A stretch of DNA of 64,000 bases, from contig CAUBJF010000001.1 in assembly GCA_958436175.1 (NCBI GenBank), positions 62,001 through 126,000 of the forward strand, in the 5' to 3' direction. Shown here one piece after another: positions 46,032 through 56,357 of this stretch. The notes under the pieces are model-generated. The model was not told the origin of the DNA. It did no database searches and was given only the letters and a program-made list of their open reading frames with translations. The translations under genes and the position numbers were made by a program. The stretch comes from an uncultured Muribaculaceae bacterium (GTDB taxonomy: Bacteria; Bacteroidota; Bacteroidia; Bacteroidales; Muribaculaceae). Every line of letters starts with the position of its first letter. Within the stretch, counting starts at the first letter, position 1.

Positions 46032-47282
46032 TCATTCATAGTTTGTAATCTTCGAAGGGTCGACACTCGAAGCCATACGTGCCGGGAGGACAAGCACCAC
46101 CCATGCCACTACTATGACGCCGATATTGAGAAGCAACATCTGCCATGTCACTATTTCAACGGGTACGGAGTCGAGATAGTACATCTCCGGATCGAGTTTT
46201 ATGACATGGGTGAACTTCTGGACGAGCAAGAGGCCTATTCCAAGGATGTTCCCGACAATCATTCCGAGACCGACAAGACGAAGAGCAAGGAAAACAAAAA
46301 TATCCCTTATCTGCCGTCTATCGGCCCCCATGGAGCGCAGAATACCTATCATACGTATGCGGTCGAGAATGAGGATAAAGAGACTTGATATCAGGGTAAA
46401 ACTCGAAACGCATATCATAAGCACGAATACCACGACGACATTTGTATCCAGCAACGAAAGCCAGCTGAAATATACGGCTCCCGTCTCGAGGATACTTTGT
46501 ACAGGGTGATAATCCTGAAGCCTTCCTTTCGTGACTGCCTCGACGAGGCTCTCCTGGAGCCTGATTGCATCGTCACCCATCTTGTCATAGGGTATACCAC
46601 GTATGTCTATACGGTTGCCTGTGATACTGTCGACCCCGCATACTCCCTGGAGAGTAGCTAAGGAAGAATACACCACTGTCCTATCGTATTCTCCAAAATT
46701 ACTCTCATAGATACCTGCTATCCTGTGCCTGCGGAGCTTCACGTTATCACCGACGATGAATGTCGAGAAAACTTTGTCGCCCACGCCAAGGCCGAGAGCA
46801 TTTCCGATATAGGATGATACTACGATATCGTTACGACAGGTATCGTTAGCGTAATCAGGCCACACACCTTCGACAACATTGGCCTTTTCGAAAGAAAACT
46901 CCCCGTTGCCCCGCTGTCCTATGAAAACGACACCCTCAAAGTCGGTGTCGGTCTTCAGAAGGCCGGGCTGTCGGAGCACAAGTCTTTGCTCCGTGCCTGG
47001 GAGTGCTGACGAAATCTCGGAATCGAGGCCTGGGGTGAGAGTTACAAAGGATGATTGCTGACCTGTATAGGGATCATAGGGTCCGCCGACTGTCACCTGG
47101 GCATCGAAGCCTATCAGTTTCTCGCGAATCCCGTCCTTGAAACCGACTACTATGGCAAGCGTGAACTCTATAATCATCAGGGCGAGCGCCACACCGACAA
47201 CAGCGATGACAGCGCCTACCGACGACCCGGAGCCCGAAGTGTTTATCCTGAGCCTGCTCGCTATGCGATAAGATATATTCAT
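46032..47282 (-). CDS. LolC/LolE-type ABC transporter permease
   Basis: A 416-residue FtsX/MacB-type permease, started at 47282 (MNISYRIASRLR) since a promoter -7 box lies just upstream. One membrane helix is at about 22-45, a large periplasmic domain follows, and three helices lie near the C-terminus (about 275-300, 318-345 and 370-395). Such permeases extract lipoproteins for the outer membrane with the LolD ATPase. No ATPase gene is adjacent. The alternative is a MacB-like or other FtsX-family export permease. Confidence 0.85.
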   Translation of the reverse strand: MNISYRIASRLRINTSGSGSSVGAVIAVVGVALALMIIEFTLAIVVGFKDGIREKLIGFDAQVTVGGPYDPYTGQQSSFVTLTPGLDSEISSALPGTEQRLVLRQPGLLKTDTDFEGVVFIGQRGNGEFSFEKANVVEGVWPDYANDTCRNDIVVSSYIGNALGLGVGDKVFSTFIVGDNVKLRRHRIAGIYESNFGEYDRTVVYSSLATLQGVCGVDSITGNRIDIRGIPYDKMGDDAIRLQESLVEAVTKGRLQDYHPVQSILETGAVYFSWLSLLDTNVVVVFVLMICVSSFTLISSLFILILDRIRMIGILRSMGADRRQIRDIFVFLALRLVGLGMIVGNILGIGLLLVQKFTHVIKLDPEMYYLDSVPVEIVTWQMLLLNIGVIVVAWVVLVLPARMASSVDPSKITNYE

Positions 47283-47290
47283 ATTCTCTG

Positions 47291-47298
47291 CAAAGATA
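47291..47298 (-). promoter_or_regulatory. -7 box of the LolC/E-type gene, near leaderless
   Basis: TATCTTTG on the minus strand. The start codon at 47282 is 9 nt past the box, so the leader would be about 5 nt. The -33 element is poor. Confidence 0.5.
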
Positions 47299-47324
47299 CG
47301 AAAAATGGAGCTTCGGAAAGACAG

Positions 47325-47368
47325 AAATAATAAAATAGAGAGCGGCCGTAATTTCTCGGTCGCTCTCT
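47325..47368 (-). terminator. Terminator of the RND efflux operon
   Basis: AGAGAGCGGCCG (47337-47348) pairs with CGGTCGCTCTCT (47357-47368), followed on the minus strand by ATTTTATTATTT. It lies 10 nt after the RND stop codon. Confidence 0.8.
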
Positions 47369-47377
47369 GTATCATGG

Positions 47378-50300
47378 TCAGGATTTCTTGTCGGCAGGTT
47401 GTTCAGGCGTTTGAGTGCCTGATGGTGGTGTTCTGGTCGCAAAAACCTTCGAGAGATATTTCTCCTGGATCGTCTGAAGAAGTTCCCAGAAGTTAGGCAC
47501 AAACAGGGTACCGAGGACTGCATTGACAGCCATGCCGAAGACGACCGCCGTACCAAGCGATATACGGCTTGCGGCACCGGCTCCCGTGGCGAACATCATA
47601 GGCATCACGCCGAAGACAAAGGCAAGAGCTGTCATCAGGATAGGACGCAGACGGACGTTGCCGGCACTCTCCGCAGCCTGGCGGATGGGCATGCCCTTCT
47701 TGCGATAGTCCATGGCATATTCCACAATAAGAATCGCGTTCTTCGCCGCCATACCGAGCAATAGGATTATACCAATCTGGGTGTAGATACTGATACTCTT
47801 GCTCATGAATATACAGCCTAAAATCACACCGAGAATCGCAGTCGGGGTCGTTATGACGACAGCTACGGGGTCGGTCCATGACTCATACTGCGCAGCAAGT
47901 ACAAGGATTGTGATTATCACGGCGAAGAGAAGAGTCATCGTTATAGTGGTACCTGATTCCGTCTCCTGCAAAGCCTCACCTGTCCAGGCATATGAAAAAT
48001 TACTGCCGATATCGTCTTTCATGATATCTTCCATAGCCTCGATAGCCTGTGAAGAGCTGACATGCGGAGCAACGGACGCTGTTATAGAAGCCGTCGTGTA
48101 CATATTGTAACGGTTGACTATAGGTTGACCCATCACCTTTTCGACTGTCGCGAAGGTCCCGAAGGGCACCATGTCGCCGGAGGCATTGCGCACTGTCAGT
48201 GCGAGAACATCCTCGGCATGCCGACGGGCCGCCTCCTGTCCGCTGATAATCACTTCGTAGGTTCGTCCGAACTTGACAAAATCGTTGACGTAGTTGGATC
48301 CCATGAAAGCTGATAGTACTGCATAGACGCTTTCAAGAGTCAGATTATGCATCTTGACTTTGTCGCGGTCGACTTTGACGCTATACTGGGGCACAAGTCC
48401 TTGGTAGAGTGTGGTGACCTTGGAGATTGCAGGATTTTTTTCCGCGGCCTTCTGGATTTCCTGTATGGCTGTCACCATTTCTGCCGGGCCGAGATTGTTG
48501 ATATCAAGAATCTGCATCTGCAGCCCCGACGACATGCCGAGACCGGGTATAGCGGGAGGATTTACAGAGAACACGACTGCTTCCTGATACTTGGCTCCGA
48601 TGGCCTCACACCTGTCCATAACTGCCGATACTGAATTGTCGCTGCCCTTGCGTTCTTTCCAAGGTTTGAGAACCACGAACATAGAACCGAGGTTGCTGCC
48701 TGCGCCTCCGCCCAGGAAAGACTGTCCCGCCACAGAAATAACATCCTTGACTTGCGGGAGAGCATCAATCTCGGCTGTCAGGCTCTTCATGATGCTGTCC
48801 GTACGGTTCAAAGAAGCACCTGTCGGCAACTGGACCGATGTCAGGAAATAGCCCATATCCTCTTCCGGAACATAGCTCTGCGGCCAACGGAGGAAGCCCC
48901 AGAAAGCAGCGCCGGTGATTGCTGCGAATATCAAGAGGGCAAGTACGGGTTTACGGAGCATCTTGCCGACCGTACCGTTATAAGCAAGCCTGACTTTCTC
49001 GAAAGCGGCGTTGAACCAGCGGAAGAGGAAAAAGCGGGGCTTGTCGGGGTGCGGCTTAAGGAAGAGGGCACACATGGCCGGCGTAAAGGTTAAGGCATTG
49101 AAACCGGAGAACGCCGTCGACACAGCGATAGTAAGGGCGAACTGCTTGTAAAGCTGGCCTGTGATGCCGGAAATAAAGGCAGTAGGTATGAACACCGAGA
49201 GAAGGACAAGGACTTCTCCTATGACAGGTCCTTGCAGCTCATCCATGGCCTGCTCGGCTCCCTGTTTGGCCGTAACACCTCCCTTATTAAGAATACGGGC
49301 ACAGTCCTCGACGACAACAATGGCATCATCGACCACAATGGCGATAGCGAGGACTAGGCCGAACAGAGTCAGCGTATTTATAGTGAAGCCCAGAAGTTTC
49401 ATCACCGCGAATGTGGCGATCAAAGATACCGGCACCGTAATCATAGGGATCACGACCGCGCGCCAGCTCTGCAGGAACAGCATGATAACGAGCATCACAA
49501 TCAAGGTGGTCTCAAGGAATGTTACTATCACTTCGTCGATAGATGCAGACACAAAATCCGTAGTGTTCAAGATGACACGGTAGTCGACATGTTCCGGAAA
49601 ATACTCCTTGAGTTCTTCGAGACGATTCTCGACCGCATTGGCAACGGAAAGAGCGTTGGCACCCGGGAGCTGATAGACACCGATAAGACCGGCCGTATGG
49701 CCTGAGACATTCGAAACCATCGAATATGAATCGCTCCCCAGCTCAACCCTGCCTATGTCGCGGAGTCGGAGAAGAGAAGCACCTTCGCCGGTGCGGACAA
49801 CGATATTGCCGAATTCCTCAGCATTCGTCAGGCGACCCTTGGAGGTCAGAGTATACTCGAAATCCTGAGCCTCTTTATCAGGGGGAGCACCGACTGAACC
49901 GGCCGAAACTTCAATATTCTGGCTCGCTATAGCCTGCATGACATCGGAAGCCGTTATGCCGCGAACACGCATCAACTCAGGGTCGAGCCACACGCGCATG
50001 CTGTACTCGCCCGAACCAAATGCCTGGACTTGGCCTACCCCGTCGATACGCGAGAGTTCGTCGACGATGTTCAGCTGTGCATAGTTTGTAAGATACAGTC
50101 CGTCGTATTTATCCGGCTGATCCGATTCAAGGGCGACGAAGAGTATGATGTCCGACGAACGAGACATCACGGACACTCCCTGCTGCTTGACGGCGTTTGG
50201 CAGTGTAGGCTCGGCCTGCGAAACTCTGTTCTGGACTTTCACTGTAGCCATGTCAAGATCCGTACCGTTCTCAAAAGTTATTTCAAGCATATAGGAACCT

Positions 50301-50554
50301 TCGGAACTCGACGAATTCATGTACATCATGCCGTCGACACCGTTTACCTGCTCCTCGATAGGAATACCCACTGTCTCAGCAACAGTTTTGGAGTCCGCGC
50401 CCGGATAAGATGCCATCACGAATACCGTAGGAGGTGTAATATCAGGATATTGAGCAACAGGAAGCGATCTCACCGTCATCAGGCCGGCGAGTATCATCAG
50501 GATAGCCAGAACTGTGGCAAATATCGGCCTGTCAATAAAGAATTTACTGAACAT
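47378..50554 (-). CDS. RND efflux pump inner-membrane transporter (AcrB/MexB type, HAE1)
   Basis: A 1058-residue proton-driven exporter. It has 12 membrane helices in two blocks (about 8-30 plus 338-540, and the second from about 540 to 1035) and two large periplasmic loops. The proton-relay pair lies in AIVVDDAIVVVED. The start MFSKFFIDRPIFATVLAI is typical. It takes drugs, bile acids or dyes and passes them to the outer membrane. The fusion protein and outer-membrane channel are upstream in the same operon (27-nt gap to the adaptor). The substrate cannot be predicted, though bile-acid export is plausible for a gut bacterium. Confidence 0.96.
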   Translation of the reverse strand: MFSKFFIDRPIFATVLAILMILAGLMTVRSLPVAQYPDITPPTVFVMASYPGADSKTVAETVGIPIEEQVNGVDGMMYMNSSSSEGSYMLEITFENGTDLDMATVKVQNRVSQAEPTLPNAVKQQGVSVMSRSSDIILFVALESDQPDKYDGLYLTNYAQLNIVDELSRIDGVGQVQAFGSGEYSMRVWLDPELMRVRGITASDVMQAIASQNIEVSAGSVGAPPDKEAQDFEYTLTSKGRLTNAEEFGNIVVRTGEGASLLRLRDIGRVELGSDSYSMVSNVSGHTAGLIGVYQLPGANALSVANAVENRLEELKEYFPEHVDYRVILNTTDFVSASIDEVIVTFLETTLIVMLVIMLFLQSWRAVVIPMITVPVSLIATFAVMKLLGFTINTLTLFGLVLAIAIVVDDAIVVVEDCARILNKGGVTAKQGAEQAMDELQGPVIGEVLVLLSVFIPTAFISGITGQLYKQFALTIAVSTAFSGFNALTFTPAMCALFLKPHPDKPRFFLFRWFNAAFEKVRLAYNGTVGKMLRKPVLALLIFAAITGAAFWGFLRWPQSYVPEEDMGYFLTSVQLPTGASLNRTDSIMKSLTAEIDALPQVKDVISVAGQSFLGGGAGSNLGSMFVVLKPWKERKGSDNSVSAVMDRCEAIGAKYQEAVVFSVNPPAIPGLGMSSGLQMQILDINNLGPAEMVTAIQEIQKAAEKNPAISKVTTLYQGLVPQYSVKVDRDKVKMHNLTLESVYAVLSAFMGSNYVNDFVKFGRTYEVIISGQEAARRHAEDVLALTVRNASGDMVPFGTFATVEKVMGQPIVNRYNMYTTASITASVAPHVSSSQAIEAMEDIMKDDIGSNFSYAWTGEALQETESGTTITMTLLFAVIITILVLAAQYESWTDPVAVVITTPTAILGVILGCIFMSKSISIYTQIGIILLLGMAAKNAILIVEYAMDYRKKGMPIRQAAESAGNVRLRPILMTALAFVFGVMPMMFATGAGAASRISLGTAVVFGMAVNAVLGTLFVPNFWELLQTIQEKYLSKVFATRTPPSGTQTPEQPADKKS

Positions 50555-50581
50555 GATATGATGAATAACGACAGTGAAACT

Positions 50582-51694
50582 TTATTTTGTCATTCTCGGA
50601 TTGACCTCCATGCCGTCGCGCACCTTAAGGAGAGCCTTTGTCACATACCTGCTCTCCGGCGTAAGGCCACTGTTGACTATTCGCAAAGTATCGTCGATAA
50701 GTTCGCCGGTAGTTATAGTTGTGTACTCAACTTTATTGGAATCGTTGACTACATATACATAGCTGCCGAGCTGGTCGGACGAGATTGCGGAATCGCGGAT
50801 CAGGACAGCCGCGCTGTCGACACCATAAGGAAGATTTACCGTCGTGTACATACCGCTTCGAAGTTCTCCATAAGGATTCAGCACTTCGCATTTGAGATTC
50901 ATGGTACCTGTCGAAGTATCGATGTTGGGTGCCATATAGTATAGCTTGCCTGTATATTTATGAGCCAGAGGCTCCGAAAACGACACGGGTATACTGTCGA
51001 AAAGAGCCTTATTATCAGCATAGTAATTTCGCATTTCGCCAAGAAATCCGGCATCCTCTATTGAAAACGTTAGCGACATTTCCGAATCGTGATAGATACG
51101 CGCAAGTGTCTGAGGGGCAGCCGCTCCAGAAATATATGAACCGACATCGAAAGTATTGGACGTAACGTGTCCGTCGAATGGAGCCCGTATGGTACAATAA
51201 GACAAGGATGTGTTGGCAGTCTGTAAAGCAGCAGTAGCACTCTTGATATCGGCCTCGGCCTGTTCCATGGCACTCTTAGCCTGCTGCACCTCCATGGCGC
51301 TGACGGCATCGCTCTCAAGAGCCTTCTTCATGGCTTCATAACGCGAAGAAGCGTACTGATACGACGAACGGGCCGTTTCCAGCGCTGCCTGAGCCCGGGA
51401 TACGGCATCACGGTAATTGCGGTCCTCGATTGTGAACAGGACAGTACCTTCTTTGACGAAATCGCCGCTGCCGTAGTTCATCGACATAAGATTGCCGTCG
51501 ACGCGGGCCACAATATCGGCTTCTTGTAAAGCCGACATAGTGCCGGGATAAGACTTATGCAGGACAACGGTCTTTACTTCAGGGACGGCTACATCGATTG
51601 TTTCGAGTCCTTCCGCCGGACCCTTGGCAGACTTTTGGCACGAAGCAACAAGAACAAGGGTACCGAAAAACAAAACGGGGATATATGCTTTCAT
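50582..51694 (-). CDS. RND efflux membrane-fusion (adaptor) lipoprotein
   Basis: A 370-residue periplasmic adaptor. The signal peptide ends at a lipobox LVASC with C19. A biotinyl-lipoyl-like domain is split by a coiled-coil hairpin at about 100-165 (AQAALETARSSYQYASSRYE region), and beta-barrel and membrane-proximal domains follow. It links the RND transporter to the outer-membrane channel. It lies 42 nt downstream of the channel gene and 27 nt upstream of the transporter. Confidence 0.95.
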   Translation of the reverse strand: MKAYIPVLFFGTLVLVASCQKSAKGPAEGLETIDVAVPEVKTVVLHKSYPGTMSALQEADIVARVDGNLMSMNYGSGDFVKEGTVLFTIEDRNYRDAVSRAQAALETARSSYQYASSRYEAMKKALESDAVSAMEVQQAKSAMEQAEADIKSATAALQTANTSLSYCTIRAPFDGHVTSNTFDVGSYISGAAAPQTLARIYHDSEMSLTFSIEDAGFLGEMRNYYADNKALFDSIPVSFSEPLAHKYTGKLYYMAPNIDTSTGTMNLKCEVLNPYGELRSGMYTTVNLPYGVDSAAVLIRDSAISSDQLGSYVYVVNDSNKVEYTTITTGELIDDTLRIVNSGLTPESRYVTKALLKVRDGMEVNPRMTK

Positions 51695-51736
51695 ATCTTT
51701 GAAATTTCATTATCGAGAACTATTGAAAATAACGGT

Positions 51737-53164
51737 TCATTCACCCAGCGAACCGTCCCAGCCTCCACCGAGAGCCTTATAAAGGTCGATCAGCGAGGTC
51801 AAAGCCTGGCCCTGAGCCGAAACGAGCGTATTCTGATAGGTGAGGTAGTTGAGTTGCGCGTCCACGACATTGGTGAAATCGGACAAGCCTTGTTTATACA
51901 GGTCGACCGAGAGACGTAATTCCTCCGCGGAATTACCAACGACTTCTTTTATCGACGCAATATACTGAACGGTAGCCTCATATCGGGCAATAGCGTCGCG
52001 TACCTCCTCAACAGCTGTGAGAACAGCGAGATTGTAACTGTCCACGCTTGCTTTCATACTCTCACGTGCAGAAGCAACCTGGTAACGGCGGTCGAGACCG
52101 TCGAATATTGTCCATGACAGAGTCGGGACAACCGAATATGTGAAAGAATCGCCTTTGAAAAGATCCTTGGCTTTGTGAGCCTGTGTGCCTATGCTCCCGG
52201 AAAGGGTGAGTGACGGAAGATATTCTTTCTTGGCAACACCAAGGGCTGCAGCGGAAGCATCAATAGCTTTCTCTGCCTGAACTATATCCGGCCGACGGCG
52301 TATCAGGTCGACCGGCGCCCCTAAATCTACAAGATGTTCATAGTAAGGCAAATCCCTGCTGGCATATATTCCTTCCGGCAGACCTTCGCGGCCTATTCCG
52401 AGAAGAACTCCGAGAGAATTGTATGAGCTTTCTATGGATGATTCGAGAAGAGGTATCTGTGATATTGTAGAATAATAGACAGTGCGAGCCTGGGCGACGT
52501 CGAGTTTCGATGCAAGACCGGCTTCATGGCGAGCTTCTGTGATTTCGACTATATGTTTCTGGCTTAGCGAATGTCTTTTTGCAACGTCAAGCTGACCTCG
52601 TGAGACAAGCAGCTGAATATAAGCTGCTGCAATCTCAGCATCAAGCGAGATTATGACTCCGGCATATTCTGCGGCACTGACCTTGACTTCTGCATTCGCC
52701 TGCTTTACTTGTGCAGTAATCTTGCCAAATAAATCTATCTCCCAGTCCATCGTCACTGTTCCTGCGTATGAGGATGCCACTGTGGCCGGAAGAGCATTAT
52801 CTGTAGTGCGCCCCGACAAACGGTTGCGCGACCATCCGACCGAAAGACTCAGCTGAGGCAAATAGGCACTCCGTGCCTGTCCGGCCTGCGAACGGGCGAT
52901 AGCTATGCGCCTGGTCGCAAGGGCTATATCGTAGTTGTTCTTCTCGCCTATTTCTATAAGCGAGTCCAGCATCGGGTCGCCGAAAGCTTTCCACCACATA
53001 GCGGCGGGGCCTGCCGATATACCGGAAGAGACAGAGTCATTCCACGCAGAAGGAAGTGGATTGTCGAGATAATCAGTCCGGGCACGGAGGATTCCGCATG
53101 CCCATATAAGCAACAGGATAATTACTCCGGTTCTAATGAATGCTTGTGATGAGTCAGATTTCAT
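51737..53164 (-). CDS. Outer-membrane efflux channel (TolC/OprM, NodT family)
   Basis: A 475-residue channel. A signal sequence is present (hydrophobic stretch about 12-26). Two repeated outer-membrane efflux domains carry long alpha-helical coiled coils and short beta-strand segments, with the LSVGWSRNRLSG and LTLSGSIGTQAHK strands. It is the first gene of the efflux operon, with the adaptor and RND genes downstream. No strong promoter is visible directly upstream. Confidence 0.93.
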   Translation of the reverse strand: MKSDSSQAFIRTGVIILLLIWACGILRARTDYLDNPLPSAWNDSVSSGISAGPAAMWWKAFGDPMLDSLIEIGEKNNYDIALATRRIAIARSQAGQARSAYLPQLSLSVGWSRNRLSGRTTDNALPATVASSYAGTVTMDWEIDLFGKITAQVKQANAEVKVSAAEYAGVIISLDAEIAAAYIQLLVSRGQLDVAKRHSLSQKHIVEITEARHEAGLASKLDVAQARTVYYSTISQIPLLESSIESSYNSLGVLLGIGREGLPEGIYASRDLPYYEHLVDLGAPVDLIRRRPDIVQAEKAIDASAAALGVAKKEYLPSLTLSGSIGTQAHKAKDLFKGDSFTYSVVPTLSWTIFDGLDRRYQVASARESMKASVDSYNLAVLTAVEEVRDAIARYEATVQYIASIKEVVGNSAEELRLSVDLYKQGLSDFTNVVDAQLNYLTYQNTLVSAQGQALTSLIDLYKALGGGWDGSLGE

Positions 53165-53272
53165 AAAAAGATAGATGATTGAAATAATAACAAGGCAAAG
53201 TCTTTAAATGTTTCCTTGCGGCGGCTTGTAAAAAACTACTGTCAACCGTTTCTAAAGCTTTGCATAAAACAG

Positions 53273-53299
53273 AAAAAGAGGTGCCTTCACAGGTACCTC
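53273..53299 (-). terminator. Terminator of the superoxide dismutase gene
   Basis: GAGGTGCC (53278-53285) pairs with GGTACCTC (53292-53299), followed on the minus strand by TTTTT. It lies about 70 nt after the stop codon. Confidence 0.75.
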
Positions 53300-53368
53300 C
53301 CTTTCCATTCATCACATTATGCTAAAACTTAAAGTGCTGTGAGTTTATATGCTGTAGACAGAATTAAA

Positions 53369-53944
53369 TCAGTATCTGCTTTCGACTACGCCCCAATCGA
53401 CTATATCCCAGAGCTTTTTGAGGGCATCGGCACGACGGTTCTGATAGTCGAGATAGTAAGCGTGTTCCCAGACATCGAAAGTCAACAGAGGCGTGAGGCC
53501 TTCCGTAAGTGGATTTCCGGCATTTGCACCCTGGGTAATGAAGAGCTTACCCTGCTCGTCGCGAGAAAGCCACACCCATCCAGAGCCGAACAGACCGACA
53601 CCGGCATCGACAAACATTTCTTTGAATCTGTCGAAAGATCCGAAGTCGCGCTCGATGGCCTTGAGAAGGTCGCCTTGAGGCTCGCGCCGACCGTCGGGCG
53701 AGAAAGTGAAGAAATAAAATATATGGTTCCATGCCTGGGATGCATTGTTGTACAATGGTCCTTTGGCTCTGGTAATCACGTCTTCGAGTTCCATGTCCTC
53801 GAATTCCGTTCCCTTGATAAGCTTGTTGAGATTATCAATATAGGCTTTTTCGTGCTTGCCATAGTGGAATTCAACCGTGGTCTTGCTTATTGCAGGTTCC
53901 AGTGCGTTTTCGTCGTAAGGTAGTTCGGGTTGTTCGTAGTTCAT
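53369..53944 (-). CDS. sodB: Superoxide dismutase, Fe/Mn type
   Basis: A 191-residue enzyme that converts superoxide to peroxide and oxygen. The metal ligands can be placed: H27 (EFHYGKH), H74 (QAWNH), D157 and H161 (DVWEHAYY). In Bacteroides, such enzymes can be cambialistic, active with Fe or Mn. There is no signal peptide, so it is cytoplasmic. It is a single gene with its own terminator; no consensus promoter box is clear. It fits with cydAB as an oxygen-defence function. Confidence 0.95.
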   Translation of the reverse strand: MNYEQPELPYDENALEPAISKTTVEFHYGKHEKAYIDNLNKLIKGTEFEDMELEDVITRAKGPLYNNASQAWNHIFYFFTFSPDGRREPQGDLLKAIERDFGSFDRFKEMFVDAGVGLFGSGWVWLSRDEQGKLFITQGANAGNPLTEGLTPLLTFDVWEHAYYLDYQNRRADALKKLWDIVDWGVVESRY

Positions 53945-54124
53945 GTCGAAATTTGCTAATTGGGTTATTTTATATCATAATAACATCCCTATAGGAGCTT
54001 GGTTCATGTTTCGTCCGCTTTTGACTATTGTTAAGAACATGCCGGAGGGCGGAAAATAGAGCGCGGTAATACGGGATCGAACAAATTTTAGATTAATTAT
54101 AGGCCTGAATCAGGATTAATGTTG

Positions 54125-54132
54125 TAATTTTG
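54125..54132 (+). promoter_or_regulatory. -7 box of the DPP IV-miaA unit
   Basis: TAATTTTG, 23 nt before the DPP IV start. No TTTG is present at -33. Confidence 0.5.
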
Positions 54133-54155
54133 CATAATCCTCAAAATAGCGTCTT

Positions 54156-56354
54156 ATGAGAAAAAAATATATAAGCACATTTTCAGCTCTCTTCATAATG
54201 GCCATGAGCCTGCAGGCAGCCACTCCAGGAGCAATGCGCAATGCAGATATCCAGGCTCTTGCCGCCTATACCGCGCCCCAGACAACTCCTGCGCGATGCA
54301 CTCTCACTTTTATGCCCGACGGCAAGCAGAGTGTCGAACGTTCAGCCGATGGCAAGAAGTTAATCCTCAAGGATATCGCGACAGGCAAAGAGACCGGCGA
54401 ACTATTCGACCTCGGTCACACCAGAGAGACTGTACTAACAGATTTCGAGGGCTTCAAGCTGAGTCCCGACGCTTCGAAGATTCTTGTATGGCGCAATTCA
54501 TCGCCTATCTATCGCCGTTCTTTTTCAGCTCAATATTATGTTTATGAAGTGCGTTCACGACTGCTGAAACCGCTTTCAAAGACCCACCAACGCCAGCGTG
54601 ACCCTCTTTTCTCTCCAGACTCGCGGATGGTGGCTTTCGTGGCAGACAACAATATCCACATCGCCAAACTCGATTATGAGACCGAGGTCGCAGTCACTGA
54701 AGACGGAGCTATCAACTCTATAATAAATGGCGCTACAGACTGGACCTACGAGGAAGAATTCGAAGTGACCTCGCTCATGACATGGGCTCCCGACAACCTC
54801 ACTTTCTGCTATGTCCGTTTCGATGAAAGCGCCGTACCAATGTACACGCTGCCGGTCTATGAGGGGACCTGCGACCGAAAGACACAGTACGAGCTCTATC
54901 CCGGCGTGATGAGTTACAAATATCCTGTTGCAGGAGAGCCGAACTCAACCGTCAGCCTGCACAGCTACGATGTCGAGACACGCAAGACTAAGACCGTCGA
55001 CCTCCCGGGAAATCCAGAATATATAGCACGACTGGCGTACGGGCCGAAACCATCACAATTGATGGTATCGACCCTCAACCGCGACCAGAACCGCTTCGAG
55101 CTGTTTATGGCTAATCCGAAGTCTACTGTCACACGCTCAGTATTCACCGAAGAATCGAAAGCATGGATTCTGCCCGAAATGTACTCGGAACTCCATTTCG
55201 GAGAGAATTCCTTTGTAATAGCCGACGATGCAAGCGGCTTCACACGCTTCTACGAATACAGCTACTCGGGAGCAAAAATCAAAGATATCAGCGGGGACAA
55301 CTATGATGCCACCGAATATTACGGTAGCGACGCCCTCGGCAACCACTACTTCCAGGCCGCGGCCCCCACACCGATGGACCGTACAGTCTACCGTCTTGAC
55401 AAAAAAGGCATTATATCGCCCATAAGTTCCACAGAGGGTACGTCATCGGCCTCATTTGCTCCCGGCAACGCATTCATGCTCCTGCAGCACAACGATATTA
55501 CTACACCTCCTGTCTATTCAATCAACCGTTCGGACGGCAAGGAACTAAGAGTAATTGTCGATAACAAAGAATTCGCAGCCAAGACAAAGGGGCTGCTCGC
55601 AAAGAAAGAATTCTTCAAGATGCAGTCGGATGGCAACGAGCTTAACGGCTACATGGTCAAGCCTGTCGATTTCGACCCCTCGCGCCGCTATCCCGTCATA
55701 ATGAGCCAGTACAGTGGCCCTGGTTCTCAGACCGTTCTCAACCGCTGGTCTCTCGACTGGGAATCATACTATGCGTCGAAGGGATACATTATTATATGTG
55801 TCGACGGACGTGGCACAGCGGGACGCGGCACAGCATTCCGGACGAGCGTCTACAAACGTCTCGGTTATTTCGAAACCATCGACCAGCTCGCCGCCGCCCG
55901 ATATGCTGCCGCCCTTCCTTATGTCGATGCCAAGAAAATCGGGATCTATGGGTGGAGCTATGGTGGCTTTGAGGCTTTGAAATGTGCAACAGCCGACGAA
56001 TGTCCGTTTGCGGCAGCTGTTGCTGTCGCTCCGGTCACAGACTATCGTTTCTACGATACTGTCTATACGGAACGCTATATGCTGACACCTCAGCAGAACG
56101 AGAAAGGTTACAACGAAACATCGGTCCTCCTTCGGGCACATTATCTCGGATGTCCGCTCCTGATTATGTACGGCACTGCCGACGACAATGTGCATCCGGC
56201 AAACTCGATACAGTTTGTATCCGCTCTTGAAAGTGCCGGTATCCTGTGCGACATGCTGATCTTCCCCAACATGAACCACTCCATCAACGGATGCAACGCC
56301 CGACAGGTAGTTTACGGAAAGATGCTGCAGTACTTCGACTCAAAACTGAAATAG
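54156..56354 (+). CDS. Dipeptidyl peptidase IV-like S9 peptidase, exported
   Basis: A 732-residue enzyme that cuts Xaa-Pro or Xaa-Ala dipeptides from the N-terminus of peptides. A signal peptide covers about 1-21. The propeller domain carries the TYEEEFEV stretch (the paired Glu that bind the free N-terminus). The triad is S601 in GWSYGG, the first Asp of GTADDN and His in NMNHSI, as in human DPP IV. It is expected in the periplasm or at the surface. It is the first gene of a four-gene unit and is 3 nt from the unknown membrane protein. Confidence 0.95.
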   Translation: MRKKYISTFSALFIMAMSLQAATPGAMRNADIQALAAYTAPQTTPARCTLTFMPDGKQSVERSADGKKLILKDIATGKETGELFDLGHTRETVLTDFEGFKLSPDASKILVWRNSSPIYRRSFSAQYYVYEVRSRLLKPLSKTHQRQRDPLFSPDSRMVAFVADNNIHIAKLDYETEVAVTEDGAINSIINGATDWTYEEEFEVTSLMTWAPDNLTFCYVRFDESAVPMYTLPVYEGTCDRKTQYELYPGVMSYKYPVAGEPNSTVSLHSYDVETRKTKTVDLPGNPEYIARLAYGPKPSQLMVSTLNRDQNRFELFMANPKSTVTRSVFTEESKAWILPEMYSELHFGENSFVIADDASGFTRFYEYSYSGAKIKDISGDNYDATEYYGSDALGNHYFQAAAPTPMDRTVYRLDKKGIISPISSTEGTSSASFAPGNAFMLLQHNDITTPPVYSINRSDGKELRVIVDNKEFAAKTKGLLAKKEFFKMQSDGNELNGYMVKPVDFDPSRRYPVIMSQYSGPGSQTVLNRWSLDWESYYASKGYIIICVDGRGTAGRGTAFRTSVYKRLGYFETIDQLAAARYAAALPYVDAKKIGIYGWSYGGFEALKCATADECPFAAAVAVAPVTDYRFYDTVYTERYMLTPQQNEKGYNETSVLLRAHYLGCPLLIMYGTADDNVHPANSIQFVSALESAGILCDMLIFPNMNHSINGCNARQVVYGKMLQYFDSKLK

Positions 56355-56357
56355 ACT